Shown: positions 23,893 through 32,754, numbered from the stretch's first letter. The stretch: 64,000 nt of DNA from JAGSPQ01 sp038206395 (GCA_038206395.1 JBBRAX010000008.1:101582-165581), one strand, 5' to 3'. The notes: generated by a model from the letters alone, not told the origin. Program-made: numbers and translations.

Positions 23893-24326
23893 TTCAGCTT
23901 CATCAGCGCGACCCAGATCTCACCGGCCGCATCGAGGTCGGTGAAGTGGGCGCGGTACACGAACATCCCGTCTTTCAGCTCGGACGCGATCACCGTCGCC
24001 GCGGCCGTGTGGCCACCGAACATCACCTGCACCGTGTGGCCGCCCAGCACGCCTTCCATCGCGAACATCACGCCGACAGAGCTGAGGTTGCCCGTCACCT
24101 TCTGAACAGCGCCGTCGCCGACGCGCACTTCGAACGCGGCCGGAATGCGGCGGAAGCGGCGCGACGTCGCCAGCCCTTCCGTCGGGAACTCGGCCGGCGG
24201 CCAGTTCGGATCTTTGATGAAGCCCTTCCGCACGCCGTACGAGGGCGAGAACCGCGCCCCCTTCGGACCCTGCGTGAACTTCCGGTTCGAGCCTGCCCCT
24301 GCGGCCTTCGTAAAGACGTTGTCCAT
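23889..24326 (-). CDS. PilZ-domain protein (possible c-di-GMP receptor)
   Basis: A 145-residue cytosolic protein whose C-terminal 95 residues form a PilZ domain. An Arg-rich SRRFRRIP motif near residue 55 and the NLSSVGV motif near 80 correspond to the RxxxR and [D/N]xSxxG c-di-GMP contacts. The first 50 residues are basic and poorly conserved in appearance. The start at 24326 is the first Met before this homologous part; the open frame running further upstream overlaps the neighbouring plus-strand gene and is not credible. No partner gene is adjacent, so its target process is unknown. Confidence 0.8.
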   Translation of the reverse strand: MDNVFTKAAGAGSNRKFTQGPKGARFSPSYGVRKGFIKDPNWPPAEFPTEGLATSRRFRRIPAAFEVRVGDGAVQKVTGNLSSVGVMFAMEGVLGGHTVQVMFGGHTAAATVIASELKDGMFVYRAHFTDLDAAGEIWVALMKLN

Positions 24327-24419
24327 GACTTCCCCTTTGAAATACTGCGTGTGCGGCAAGGTGGGATTGCTCGCTCTCTGCCAGAAAGTCAACCGAGGGC
24401 ACGGTAGCCTCCGCGCCCC

Positions 24420-24983
24420 ATGCATCCAGACACCGGGTATGAGCTCAGCGCCGCGTACATGAATGGTCTCGTCAAGGCAGTGCGCGACGCGGGGATGCTC
24501 GAGGCGATTCTCGTTGGGCTGCCCACAGATCTGCGTTCGGCGTTCATGCGCCCCGCCCCGCTGTCGTGGTGGGACGCGGGCTACGGCGAGAGCCTGGTGC
24601 TCAAAGTGTACGAACAGTTCGGCGAGCGGGCGGTGGAACAGGTCGGCTACGGCGTCGTCGCCGAGACGATGGGCCCGCTGGTGATGGCGCAGGTGCAGGC
24701 GCTGCTCGCGTCCGGCGGCTCGGCCCCGCAGACGCTCTTCGCGCACATCGAACAGTTCATCTCGTCGGCCGTTCGCCCTGTCACCGCGCACTGGACGAAG
24801 CTCGGCGAAAAGAACGGCTCGCTCGAGCTGCAGTACCCAAAACCCGTTCGCGAAGGGATCCCCATCCTCTGGCGCGGCGCGATTCGATACGTGTTTGAGA
24901 TTACGAAGTCCGTAGGAAAAATCGATGTTGAAACCCACGGGGAGCAAACGGGAAAGCTCCGCTTCGAAGTTTCGTGGTCGTAG
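24420..24983 (+). CDS. Hypothetical protein, possibly TIGR02265/DUF2378-like
   Basis: A 187-residue soluble protein with no signal peptide or membrane segment. A region DAGYGESLVLKVYEQFGERAVEQVGYGVVAETMG at about 47-82 and an alternating hydrophobic C-terminal sheet-like part suggest a compact alpha/beta fold. It recalls the myxobacterial paralogous family TIGR02265/DUF2378, but I cannot confirm that. It lies 16 bases upstream of an O-methyltransferase gene on the same strand, so the two are probably co-transcribed. Function unknown. Confidence 0.6.
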   Translation: MHPDTGYELSAAYMNGLVKAVRDAGMLEAILVGLPTDLRSAFMRPAPLSWWDAGYGESLVLKVYEQFGERAVEQVGYGVVAETMGPLVMAQVQALLASGGSAPQTLFAHIEQFISSAVRPVTAHWTKLGEKNGSLELQYPKPVREGIPILWRGAIRYVFEITKSVGKIDVETHGEQTGKLRFEVSWS

Positions 24984-24999
24984 CGTAGAAGCGGCCCCC

Positions 25000-26046
25000 A
25001 TGAACACCGCCGACCCGATGGCGCCGTGGGCGACCGCCAACAAGCTCGCCTGGGCCCCGCTGATGTTTCACGCGGCCAAGGCTGCCCGCGATCTCAAGGT
25101 GCTGCTTGCCGTCGAAGAATCAAAAGGCGGAGCGACCCGCGAAGACGTTTGCGCGAAGACCCACCTCAGCAACTACGCGGTCGGCGTGCTGCTCGACAGC
25201 TGCGAAGCGCTCGAGCTGATGTCCCGCAGCGGTGACAAGTTTCGCCTGCTCCCCGCCGGCTGGCTCGTCGAGCACGACCCGATGACCCGCATTCACATGG
25301 ATCTCAACGCCGACGTGAACTACCGCGGCGCTGAGTTCCTCAAAGAATCGCTGCAGACGGGCACCCCCGTCGGCCTCAAGACGCTGTCTGACGCGCCGCA
25401 CATCTACGAAGCGCTCACCGTGCTTCCCGAGCCCGCGAAGACCAGCTGGTTCAAGTTCGATCACTTCTATTCCGACCAGGTCTTCCCGCTCGCGAAGCCT
25501 GTCGTGCTTGAGCGGAAGCCCACCTCGCTGCTCGACGTCGGCGGCAACACGGGCAAGTGGGCGATGATCATCGGTGGCGACGTGCCCGTCACCATCCTCG
25601 ACCACCCCGGGCAGCTGAAAGAAGCGATGGCGAACGCGAAGGAAAAGGGCCTCGAGGGCCGGGTCCATGGCGTCGAGATGGATCTTCTCGATCACTCCCG
25701 CCCGTTTCCCACCCAGCAAGACGCAGTCTGGATGAGCCAGTTCGTCTGCTGCTTCGGCCTCGATGACATCACCGCGCTGCTGCGGCGCGCTGCTGCAGCG
25801 CTGACGACAGACGGCCGGGTCTACGTCCTCGACACCTTCTGGGATCGCCAGCCCAACCCCGTCGCGGCGTACTGCCTGCACGCCACCTCGCTGTACTTCA
25901 CCGCGATGGCCAACGGCACCAGCCGCATCTACTCGGCGCCCGACCTCATCGGCTGCATCCAGAAGGCCGGGATGGTGGTCGAAGACGACCGCCACCTCGG
26001 GGTCAGCCACACGCTGCTGATCTGCAAGCCCGCATCGTCGCCTTAG
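25000..26046 (+). CDS. SAM-dependent O-methyltransferase (family 2 type)
   Basis: A 348-residue methyltransferase. The N-terminal 100 residues look like the winged-helix dimerisation domain of small-molecule O-methyltransferases (ATREDVCAKTHLSNYAVGVLLDSCEAL). The SAM-binding motif I is LLDVGGNTGKW near residue 177, with a following acidic DHPG loop. The C-terminal half completes a Rossmann-like catalytic domain. The ATG at 25000 is chosen over an upstream in-frame start that overlaps the previous gene. Such enzymes usually modify secondary metabolites, but no biosynthetic cluster is adjacent, so the substrate is unknown. Confidence 0.85.
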   Translation: MNTADPMAPWATANKLAWAPLMFHAAKAARDLKVLLAVEESKGGATREDVCAKTHLSNYAVGVLLDSCEALELMSRSGDKFRLLPAGWLVEHDPMTRIHMDLNADVNYRGAEFLKESLQTGTPVGLKTLSDAPHIYEALTVLPEPAKTSWFKFDHFYSDQVFPLAKPVVLERKPTSLLDVGGNTGKWAMIIGGDVPVTILDHPGQLKEAMANAKEKGLEGRVHGVEMDLLDHSRPFPTQQDAVWMSQFVCCFGLDDITALLRRAAAALTTDGRVYVLDTFWDRQPNPVAAYCLHATSLYFTAMANGTSRIYSAPDLIGCIQKAGMVVEDDRHLGVSHTLLICKPASSP

Positions 26047-26073
26047 CCGCGTTGGTCGAGGTCTTTCGGTTCG

Positions 26074-27927
26074 GTGACTCCTTCACTTCAGGCGCGCGTC
26101 GCCGAACAGCAGGCGCTTCACGTCCACGCCGTCGGGCCGATCTACGGGCACCTCAAGCTCGAGACCTCGGGCCACCTGCTCGACCTGCTCATCGGCGGCG
26201 CGACCCGCATCAACCCCGGCGTCTCGACCCTCGACTGGAAGACCGCTCCGCTTGCCGAGGTCTTCTTCGCGTACGGTGAAGGCGAGGACTACGAGATCGA
26301 GTTAGGAGACCGCCTGGTCAGCGGGAAGTTGATTCAGAAGAACGTCGTCACCTGGAAAGACAGCCAGCTCGTTCGGCTCGAGTGCGAGGCTGGCACCGCC
26401 GAGCTCCGCGACGGCGCGTGGGTGCAGGTTCCGCCCAGCCACCCGCACCTCAAGTCGCGGGCTCCCGCCGCCCGCCAGCCCTTTCGGTCACCCCTCGACG
26501 TCGAGCTCGACCCCGCCCAGCAGCGCGTCGTCCAGCTATCCGCCGACGCCCACACCCTGATTCTCGGTGAGGCCGGCTTCGGAAAGACGACGGTCGCGCT
26601 CCATCGATTGCTGGAGCTCAAACGACAGGCGCCCGAAGACTTCCGCGCGGCGGTGATGGTGCCGACCCAGGGCCTGCGCCGCCTCACCCAGCTGATGCTC
26701 GAGCGCATCGGGGCCAGCGACGTCGAAGTGTGGACGTATGACCAGTGGGCGCATGCCGCCGCGCGAAAGTCGTTTCCCGATCTGCCCCACCGGCAAAGCG
26801 AAGGCACCAGCGCCGAAGTGATTCAGTTCAAGCGCCACGGTGCGCTCGCCGCCACCTTGAGTGACTTCGCCGACGAGCACCCAAGCCCCGCCCAGGACGA
26901 AGACAGGCCAAGCCACAGCAAGGCCCGCGCGACCCGCGCCGACCTGGAGCTCTTCTTCGGCGACTCGATGTGGATGGAAAAGGCCGTCGCCACGTCTGGC
27001 GGCGTGCTCGGCCAGCGCACCGTGAAAGAGCTGACGATGCACACCCGCGTTCAGTTTCGCGACCCGTCTGAGACCGAGTGGTCCCACGTCGACGCCGGCA
27101 GCCTCGCCGCCGTCGACGGCCGCCGCCTCGACGACGGCACCCCCAACGAAGATGCCGGCAGCGTCGACCCCGAAGACTACGCAGTCCTCTTCGAGCTCGC
27201 CCGCCTTCGCGCCACTGGCCAGCGCGCGAAGCCACTGTCGCTCTCGACCTACGACGTCGTGCTGCTCGACGAAGCGCAGGAATTCGCCCCCCTCGAGCTT
27301 CGACTGCTGGGTCGCAGCTTGAACCCCAACGGCGTCGTCATCGTCGCCGGCGACGCCGCCCAGCAAGTTGACCCGACCTCGCACTTCGCCGGCTGGGACG
27401 CCGTCATGGCCGAGCTCTCGGCCGCCCATCACGTCTCGACCACGCTCGAGATCAGCTACCGCTGCCCGCCCGAAGTCGTGGCCCTTGCCCGCGGCCTCAT
27501 TCAGCAGGCGCCGATGCCCACTGGCCCAGCTGCGGCAATCACCCGCGCACTTCACGACAACGGCTGCCACCTTTCGCTGTGGCTCACCCACGCGCTGCGG
27601 CGGATCCAGTCGGAAGATCCGGCCGGCTCGATTGCGATCGTCTGCCGATCCGACACCACCGCCCGCACCGTCGCGCGCACCCTGAACCACGGCGTCACCG
27701 TTCGCCTCGCCCTCGACGGCGAGTTCCAGTTCACCCCCGGCATCACCGTCACCAGCGTTCAGGAAGTCAAAGGCCTCGAGTTCGACGTCGTGGTCGTGCC
27801 CGACGCCCAGGCGTCGACCTACCCCGCCACCCCGCAATCGCGCCGCGCTCTCTACGTCGCCGTCACCCGCGCCACCCATCACCTGGGCCTCACCGGTGTC
27901 GGCCGCTGGTTTGAGCTAGAACCATGA
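26074..27927 (+). CDS. UvrD/HelD-like superfamily 1 DNA helicase
   Basis: A 617-residue SF1 helicase-like ATPase starting at a GTG. The first 150 residues resemble the N-terminal region that precedes the motor in HelD-type proteins. Walker A is GEAGFGKTT at about 165-173, the Walker B is LLDEAQEFAP near 400, and motif III-like GDAAQQVDP follows. Motif V/VI appear as VKGLEFDVVVVPDA near 565 and LYVAVTRATH near 595. HelD proteins release stalled RNA polymerase, whereas UvrD proteins act on DNA; sequence alone does not decide here. It is compact compared with full UvrD (about 720 residues). The gene ends 3 bases before the protease gene. Confidence 0.8.
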   Translation: MTPSLQARVAEQQALHVHAVGPIYGHLKLETSGHLLDLLIGGATRINPGVSTLDWKTAPLAEVFFAYGEGEDYEIELGDRLVSGKLIQKNVVTWKDSQLVRLECEAGTAELRDGAWVQVPPSHPHLKSRAPAARQPFRSPLDVELDPAQQRVVQLSADAHTLILGEAGFGKTTVALHRLLELKRQAPEDFRAAVMVPTQGLRRLTQLMLERIGASDVEVWTYDQWAHAAARKSFPDLPHRQSEGTSAEVIQFKRHGALAATLSDFADEHPSPAQDEDRPSHSKARATRADLELFFGDSMWMEKAVATSGGVLGQRTVKELTMHTRVQFRDPSETEWSHVDAGSLAAVDGRRLDDGTPNEDAGSVDPEDYAVLFELARLRATGQRAKPLSLSTYDVVLLDEAQEFAPLELRLLGRSLNPNGVVIVAGDAAQQVDPTSHFAGWDAVMAELSAAHHVSTTLEISYRCPPEVVALARGLIQQAPMPTGPAAAITRALHDNGCHLSLWLTHALRRIQSEDPAGSIAIVCRSDTTARTVARTLNHGVTVRLALDGEFQFTPGITVTSVQEVKGLEFDVVVVPDAQASTYPATPQSRRALYVAVTRATHHLGLTGVGRWFELEP

Positions 27928-27930
27928 TTG

Positions 27931-29262
27931 ATGCGGCTCTGGGTGGGGGTCCTGCTTTTCGCGGCGTGTGTCCCGGTCGAGCCGGAGACGCCACCGGCCG
28001 GCCGCTCCCTCGCTGAGATCGTCGGTGGCAGCGTCGACAATGGCGACCCCGCGGTCGTCTATTTCAAGATGGAAGAAGGCGCGTGCTCCGCCACGCTGAT
28101 CTCTGCCCGCATGGTGATCACCGCCGCCCACTGCGAGGCCAGGCCCGGCGCTCTCGGCAAGGTCCAGTTCGGCAACGCCACCGCCGCTCCGCTTCGCACC
28201 GTCGCCGTCATCGACACCGCCGTAGAGCCTTCGTCCGACTTGCGGTTGTTGAAGCTCGAGAAGCCCGTCACTGACGTGGTGCCGATTCGAATCAACCGGC
28301 TCGCTCCGGCCGAAGCAGCAGCGATTCGCCACGTCGGCTTCGGCCTCGACAGCTACCCCCAAGGCAGGGCTGACCTGAAGCGCCACGTCACCCTCAACGT
28401 CGTTCAGGTCTACCCGTACGAGATTCACTTCGAGTCGTCCGACAAGGTCAGCGGCGTCTGCTACGGCGACTCCGGCGGCCCCGGCTTGATGCGCACCGGA
28501 GACACCAACGAAGAGTTCGTCGCCGGCGTCGCCAGCTACCTCGTCGGCTTTCCGCTCTGCCAGGGCACCGCGTCCGACGTTCGCGTCGATGCCTTTTCAG
28601 GGTGGATCGACGGCATCAGCGCGCAGTGGGAGGCGTCGACGTGCGAGGTGGGTGACGCCTGCAAAGAAGGCTGCGCGCCGGTGGACCCCGATTGCGTCTG
28701 CACCTTCGACAACCGCTGCGACCTGCGCTGCCCGACCTTGAAGATGGACCCCGACTGCAACCCCGAGTGCGCCGCAGACGGCATCTGCACCTCAGGGGTC
28801 TGCCCCTTCCGCGACCCTGACTGCATCGCGCTGGGCTCTGAGTGCTCCCAGGACCTGCAGTGCCAGGGCCGCGCCTGCGCGCGCCAGGGTGACCGCCGCT
28901 TCTGCTCGCAGGGCTGCACCGTCGCCAGCGACTGCCCCGACGCGATGTACTGCTCGGGCACCAACCACGTCTGTCTCTTCCGCCCCCCGCTCGGCGCGTC
29001 CTGCGACGCCAACCAGCCCTGCGCCGAAGGAACCTGCGTCGACGCCACCTGCCAGCTCACCTGCACGACCTCGTCGCAGTGTCTGTCGACCGAGCGCTGC
29101 GTCGCCGAGAGAGACAACCCCGGCCTCTGTCGCCCAAAGCCGCCAAAGCCCGAGCCGATGCCGAAGTCAGGCTGCGCCGCCGCGCCAGAGTCTCTCTGGC
29201 TGCTCGCGCTGCTGCTCTACGGAAGCAGGACGCGAAGAAGCAGACCCAGCGTCGTCGTGTAG
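27931..29262 (+). CDS. Trypsin-like serine protease with Cys-rich tail and C-terminal anchor
   Basis: A 443-residue exported S1-family protease. The N-terminal hydrophobic segment ends in FAAC, so it may be lipidated. The S1 domain begins at IVGG (residue 30), with catalytic His in ITAAHC (about 67), Asp in SSDLRLLKL (about 104) and Ser in GDSGGP (about 181). A region of repeated Cys-rich segments (about 230-410) follows. The tail is Pro-rich, then GCAAAP, hydrophobic residues and basic residues, resembling MYXO-CTERM. The ATG at 27931 follows a TTG codon and the helicase stop. Its 3' 46 bases overlap the opposite-strand thioredoxin-like gene. Confidence 0.88.
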   Translation: MRLWVGVLLFAACVPVEPETPPAGRSLAEIVGGSVDNGDPAVVYFKMEEGACSATLISARMVITAAHCEARPGALGKVQFGNATAAPLRTVAVIDTAVEPSSDLRLLKLEKPVTDVVPIRINRLAPAEAAAIRHVGFGLDSYPQGRADLKRHVTLNVVQVYPYEIHFESSDKVSGVCYGDSGGPGLMRTGDTNEEFVAGVASYLVGFPLCQGTASDVRVDAFSGWIDGISAQWEASTCEVGDACKEGCAPVDPDCVCTFDNRCDLRCPTLKMDPDCNPECAADGICTSGVCPFRDPDCIALGSECSQDLQCQGRACARQGDRRFCSQGCTVASDCPDAMYCSGTNHVCLFRPPLGASCDANQPCAEGTCVDATCQLTCTTSSQCLSTERCVAERDNPGLCRPKPPKPEPMPKSGCAAAPESLWLLALLLYGSRTRRSRPSVVV

Positions 29263-29735
29263 CCGACCGCTGACCGCTTCACCTGCCCGCTGCTGTCGAG
29301 GAAGTACACGGTCGGAAACGCGTTGACCTTGAACTGCTGTGCCAGCTGATCCGAATCGAGCAGCACCGGGTAGTCGACCCCGTTGTTCGCCACGTACGCC
29401 TGCACCTCGGTGACCTGGTCGAAGGACGACGCCACCGACAGCACGTGCGCGCGATCGCCGACGAGGCGGCGCACCCACGAGAAGTTGCCCGACTCCATCT
29501 TGCAGACGCCGCACCACGGCGCCCAGAACGCGAGAAGCACCGGCTTGCCCTTCAGCGACTCGAGCGACACCGTGCTGCCGCCCAGCGTCTTCAGCGCGAA
29601 GTCCGGCGCCGCGCCTTTGAGGTGGCCCTGCGTCTGCCAGAGGCCCGCCACGAAGATGATCAGCAGGATGATCGCGAGGTCCGCCGACCAGCGGAACCAG
29701 CGCTTCTTCCGCAGCTCGAGGTAACGCTTCACCAT
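29217..29735 (-). CDS. TlpA-like membrane-anchored thioredoxin
   Basis: A 172-residue thiol-disulfide oxidoreductase of the TlpA/ResA type. One membrane helix at about 17-35 anchors a periplasmic thioredoxin domain with the active site WCGVC near residue 74 and a cis-Pro in NAFPTVYF near 140. It may reduce periplasmic disulfides or help cytochrome c maturation; neither is shown by context. It begins 7 bases inside the Zn-ribbon SDR gene and ends inside the convergent protease gene by 46 bases. Confidence 0.88.
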   Translation of the reverse strand: MVKRYLELRKKRWFRWSADLAIILLIIFVAGLWQTQGHLKGAAPDFALKTLGGSTVSLESLKGKPVLLAFWAPWCGVCKMESGNFSWVRRLVGDRAHVLSVASSFDQVTEVQAYVANNGVDYPVLLDSDQLAQQFKVNAFPTVYFLDSSGQVKRSAVGYTTTLGLLLRVLLP

Positions 29736-31237
29736 GGCGTCGGCTTGTAGTCCTTGAGGAAGAGCCCGAACGGCGTTCGCCGCGTGCGCGCCGCTTCAAA
29801 CACCGGGTCGACGACCCGCGCGGCGCCGTCGACGATGTCGAGTGGCGGCTGAAAATCGAGCTCTTCGATCTTCCGTTCGGCGTGCTGCACCGGGTCTTCG
29901 TCGGTCACCCAGCCGGTGTCGACGGCGTTCATGAAGATCTTCGCCTTGGCGTAGTCGGGCGCCGACGTCAGCGTCAGCATGTTCAGCGCCGCTTTCGCCA
30001 TGTTGGTGTGGGGGTGTTTGTCCGTCTTCGTGCCACGCGAAAAGCTGCCTTCCATCGCCGAGACGTTGACGATGTGGCCCGGCTCGCCGCGGTCTTTGAG
30101 CATCACCGGCTTCAGCTTGCTGCAGAGGATGAACGGAGCGACCGCGTTCACCAGGTGGACTTCGAGCATCTCGGCGGTCGCGACCTCCGACAGCGTCAGC
30201 CGCCAGCTGTTGACGCTTCGCAAGTCGACCTGCTGAAGGTCAGCGTCGAGGCGGCCCTTCGGGAAGAGGTGCGCGTGCGTGTCGCCGGCCTGTTCGAGGT
30301 CGTACGGCACCAGCGACAGCGCGGCCGACGAGTGGATGCCCAGCCCCGGATCGTGGCTGCGCCAGGTCGGGACGAGGCTGTTTCCTCTTTCGGGATTCAA
30401 CGCGTCGAGCACCTCGCGGTGGCCTTTGAGCAGTGGCTGCGAAGCATCGGGAAGCTGGCTGACGCGGCGCTGCTCGCTCTCGAGCAGGTGGCGGTAGAAG
30501 CCCGGGGGCCGGCGCACCGTCTGCGCGGCGTTGTTGATGAGGATGTCGAGGCGCTCGTGGGTGCGCGCGATGTGGCGGGCGAAGATCTCGACGCTCGGCG
30601 CGTGGCGCAGATCGAGCCCGTGCACTTGCAGGCGGTGGCCCCACTTCGAGAAGTCCGCTTCGCGCGCGTACCGTTCGGCGGCGTCGTTCGGGAACCGGGT
30701 GGTGGCGATCACCTCGGCCCCGGCGCGCAGCAGCATCAGCGACGCCTGGAAGCCGATCTTCACCCGCGCGCCGGTGATCAACGCGACCTTGCCCGACAGG
30801 TCGGCGGTCTGGAAACGCTTGGCGTAGTTGAAGTCGCCGCAGTCGCAGCACATCGCGTCGTAGAAGAAATGAACGCGGCGGAACTCGACCTTGCAGACGT
30901 AACAGTGGCGGGGCTGTTCGAGGACGCGCTCGGACTTCGGCAGGTCGGCAGGCAACATCAACTGTGGAGCGACGTACACCGCCTGCTGCCGCACGGTGCG
31001 GATCTCGGTCGCGGCGCGGACCTCGCGATCGTGTTGGCGCTTGGCGAGCGCTCGGCTGCGGCGAACGGCCTTCGCGAGGCGGACCTCGTCGTCGCGTTCG
31101 GGGATGGCGACCCGGCCGACCGCGGCGAGAAACGCGATGCGATCGACTTCCGGAATTCCGGTCAAGAGGCCGCGATCGGCGACCAGCGCCTCGAGCATGG
31201 CGGTGCAGCGGCGAACGTCTTCGGGATTCAGGGGCAT
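29729..31237 (-). CDS. SDR-fold protein with N-terminal zinc ribbon and no catalytic Tyr
   Basis: A 502-residue protein. The N-terminal 130 residues are basic and helical, followed by a zinc ribbon (CYVCK and, about 17 residues on, CCDCGDFN). A short-chain dehydrogenase domain starts at about 150 with ALITGARVKIGFQ, then NNAAQTV. The Ser region reads NVSAMEG, and the expected YxxxK is replaced by HTNMAK, so the Tyr is missing while the Lys remains. It may therefore be inactive as a classical reductase. The ATG at 31237 is preferred to one 18 bases upstream because GGAGAG lies just before it. Overlaps the TlpA-like gene start by 7 bases. Confidence 0.82.
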   Translation of the reverse strand: MPLNPEDVRRCTAMLEALVADRGLLTGIPEVDRIAFLAAVGRVAIPERDDEVRLAKAVRRSRALAKRQHDREVRAATEIRTVRQQAVYVAPQLMLPADLPKSERVLEQPRHCYVCKVEFRRVHFFYDAMCCDCGDFNYAKRFQTADLSGKVALITGARVKIGFQASLMLLRAGAEVIATTRFPNDAAERYAREADFSKWGHRLQVHGLDLRHAPSVEIFARHIARTHERLDILINNAAQTVRRPPGFYRHLLESEQRRVSQLPDASQPLLKGHREVLDALNPERGNSLVPTWRSHDPGLGIHSSAALSLVPYDLEQAGDTHAHLFPKGRLDADLQQVDLRSVNSWRLTLSEVATAEMLEVHLVNAVAPFILCSKLKPVMLKDRGEPGHIVNVSAMEGSFSRGTKTDKHPHTNMAKAALNMLTLTSAPDYAKAKIFMNAVDTGWVTDEDPVQHAERKIEELDFQPPLDIVDGAARVVDPVFEAARTRRTPFGLFLKDYKPTPW

Positions 31238-31266
31238 CCGCTCTCCGTGTGACATAAGGCGTGGCC

Positions 31267-31704
31267 ATGCGCTACCCACCCCGCCTCTCGCACCTGGCCA
31301 CGAAGTCCGTGGTGGTCGCCAAGCTCGCGCCCACCTATTCGGAGGCCCACAGCATCGACGACGAAGAAGGCGTGGTGCGCCTCGAGCGCGCGCTGAACGG
31401 GCCTCTTCTCGACGAGCTGCTGGCCTCGGCGTGGACTGCGCTGCTCGGCACGCAGGCGAAGCTCGACGAAGATGGGCTGGTGCAGAAGGTGGCCAGCGGC
31501 CTCAAGAACCGCCCTCAGCGCCCAGGGAAGCTCGCGCCGCTCACCCCCGGCTGGAGCGCTTTTCTCGTTCTCGCCGATGTCCGGGCGGGCATCGCCAGCG
31601 ACGCGGCCCAGCGGCTGCTCGAGACGGTAGAAGGCGCCAAGCGCGCTTCGGCCGGCCTGAAGGAAGTCGGAGCGTTTCTGGCGACCGAGCTCGTTCGCAA
31701 GTAG
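31267..31704 (+). CDS. Hypothetical cytosolic protein
   Basis: A 145-residue protein without signal peptide or membrane helix, rich in Ala, Leu, Lys and Glu. The sequence has regular high-GC codon use and an amphipathic helical look at residues 90-140, but no motif I recognise. It is divergent from the Zn-ribbon SDR, only 29 bases separating the two ATG codons. A GTG six bases upstream is an alternative start. The 3' side opens into a gene-poor stretch. Function unknown. Confidence 0.65.
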   Translation: MRYPPRLSHLATKSVVVAKLAPTYSEAHSIDDEEGVVRLERALNGPLLDELLASAWTALLGTQAKLDEDGLVQKVASGLKNRPQRPGKLAPLTPGWSAFLVLADVRAGIASDAAQRLLETVEGAKRASAGLKEVGAFLATELVRK

Positions 31705-32244
31705 CCCGTATCAAGGGTCACCCATCGCCGCAGGCTCGGGGCCGGCCTCCGACGGCGAGCCAGGGTCTGGACTTTCGGTGAACGAAGCCGCAGCTGCTCG
31801 CGCGGGCGGTTGCGTGTACGAGACCGAACGGGATTCTGATGGCTCAGCAGCAGGGTCGCTTCGACTTTCGCGCCGCAGTCCGCCAATAAAGACGTCGAAC
31901 ATGCGGAAAAGCTGTTCGTGCTGGCGCGGATGTTCCCGCTGCCACCAACGACGCCGAGCCGTGAAGGAGGCTCAAGAACGCGTGGGCCTCGGCTTCCGTC
32001 GGGCAACGCTCGAGCTCGAACTCGAGCATCTTCTTGATCAAGACCAGCAGGTAGTCGCGTCGACTCGCAAGAGTGGGGAACTCGGACTTGCTTGCGTAGC
32101 GCGGCGAGAAAATGAGCAAGTAGTGCCGGGGGCGTTTGCCGAGAGACGCCCTTCAGCCCTTCCGCGTCCTCTGGAATTTCCGAGCAGGGTTTCCAGCGAG
32201 TCCGGATTCTTGCCTGGGTGGCGCGCGCGCATACCGTTGCGGGC
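31705..32244. other. Gene-poor stretch with a possible decayed ORF
   Basis: This 540-base region between a hypothetical gene and a GreA-C-like gene has no convincing intact gene. Several overlapping open frames exist on both strands, none with consistent codon bias. The 91-residue minus-strand frame at 31844-32119 has coding-like codon use in its first 60 codons (SPRYASKSEFPTL, ELERCPTEAEAHAFL) and then loses it, so it may be a frameshifted remnant. The remainder shows no clear repeat or hairpin. Its last bases hold a GCGCGCGCGC stretch just before the next gene. Confidence 0.6.
31844..32119 (-). pseudogene. Possible truncated remnant ORF
   Basis: A 91-residue minus-strand frame. Its first part uses GC-rich third codon positions in the manner of local real genes and reads like a normal soluble protein (residues 1-55), while the last 30 residues look random. 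It has no upstream ribosome-binding site and no recognised family. It could be a short real gene or part of a broken one; confidence is low. Confidence 0.25.
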
Positions 32245-32703
32245 ATGGACAAGAGATTCCTGGTCGAGCAGCTGGAGAAGAAGCTCCGTTCGCTGGCGGA
32301 TCAAGCGGTTCGCACGGCGGCCGAGACGCGCACCGAAGCCAAGACCGGCGCCAACCGTGCCGTGAACCTGGCCAAAGGCATCGGTGCCCGTGAAGAGGCG
32401 GCCCTGGCCGACCTCGACGCGATGGACCTGTTCCGCCCGAAGCCGCTGACCCGCGGTGAGAAGATCGGCCTCGGCGCCGTCGTCGAGATCGAGAGCGAAG
32501 ACGGCGAAGGCGGACGCACGCTCTTCCTCGCTCCGGTGGGAGCCGGCCAGGAGCTCACCGGCCCCGATGGCGACGGCTTCTTCCAGGTCGTCACCCCCGC
32601 GTCGCCGGTCGGCAAGGCAATTTGGGGAAAGAAGGTCGGCGACGTCGTGGAGTTCACGGTGCGAGGCGAAGTGTCCGAGTGGACGATCAGCTACGCCGCC
32701 TGA
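32245..32703 (+). CDS. GreA/GreB C-terminal-domain-like protein
   Basis: A 152-residue protein with the C-terminal domain of Gre transcript-cleavage factors: an IGLGAVVEIESEDG strand region near 75 and the hallmark VTPASPVGKAIWGKKVGDVVEF at about 115-136. The first 55 residues are a charged helix that may form a short coiled coil, shorter than the classic Gre hairpin. Proteins with this domain (GreA, GreB, Rnk) bind RNA polymerase, some reaching its secondary channel. Whether this one carries the acidic tip residues needed to stimulate cleavage is not clear. The ATG at 32245 is chosen over an upstream GTG that would add nine residues. Confidence 0.75.
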   Translation: MDKRFLVEQLEKKLRSLADQAVRTAAETRTEAKTGANRAVNLAKGIGAREEAALADLDAMDLFRPKPLTRGEKIGLGAVVEIESEDGEGGRTLFLAPVGAGQELTGPDGDGFFQVVTPASPVGKAIWGKKVGDVVEFTVRGEVSEWTISYAA

Positions 32704-32754
32704 ACGGCGGCAGGGCCCATAGGAGACCCACGTCGCAGGCACCACGCCAGCGCT

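Noticed and set aside
24327..25043. Upstream extension of the PilZ frame
   Set aside because: Runs antisense through the plus-strand gene at 24420 and lacks PilZ homology.
24420..26046. Secondary-metabolite cluster suggested by the O-methyltransferase
   Set aside because: No synthase, tailoring or transport genes of such a cluster are adjacent.
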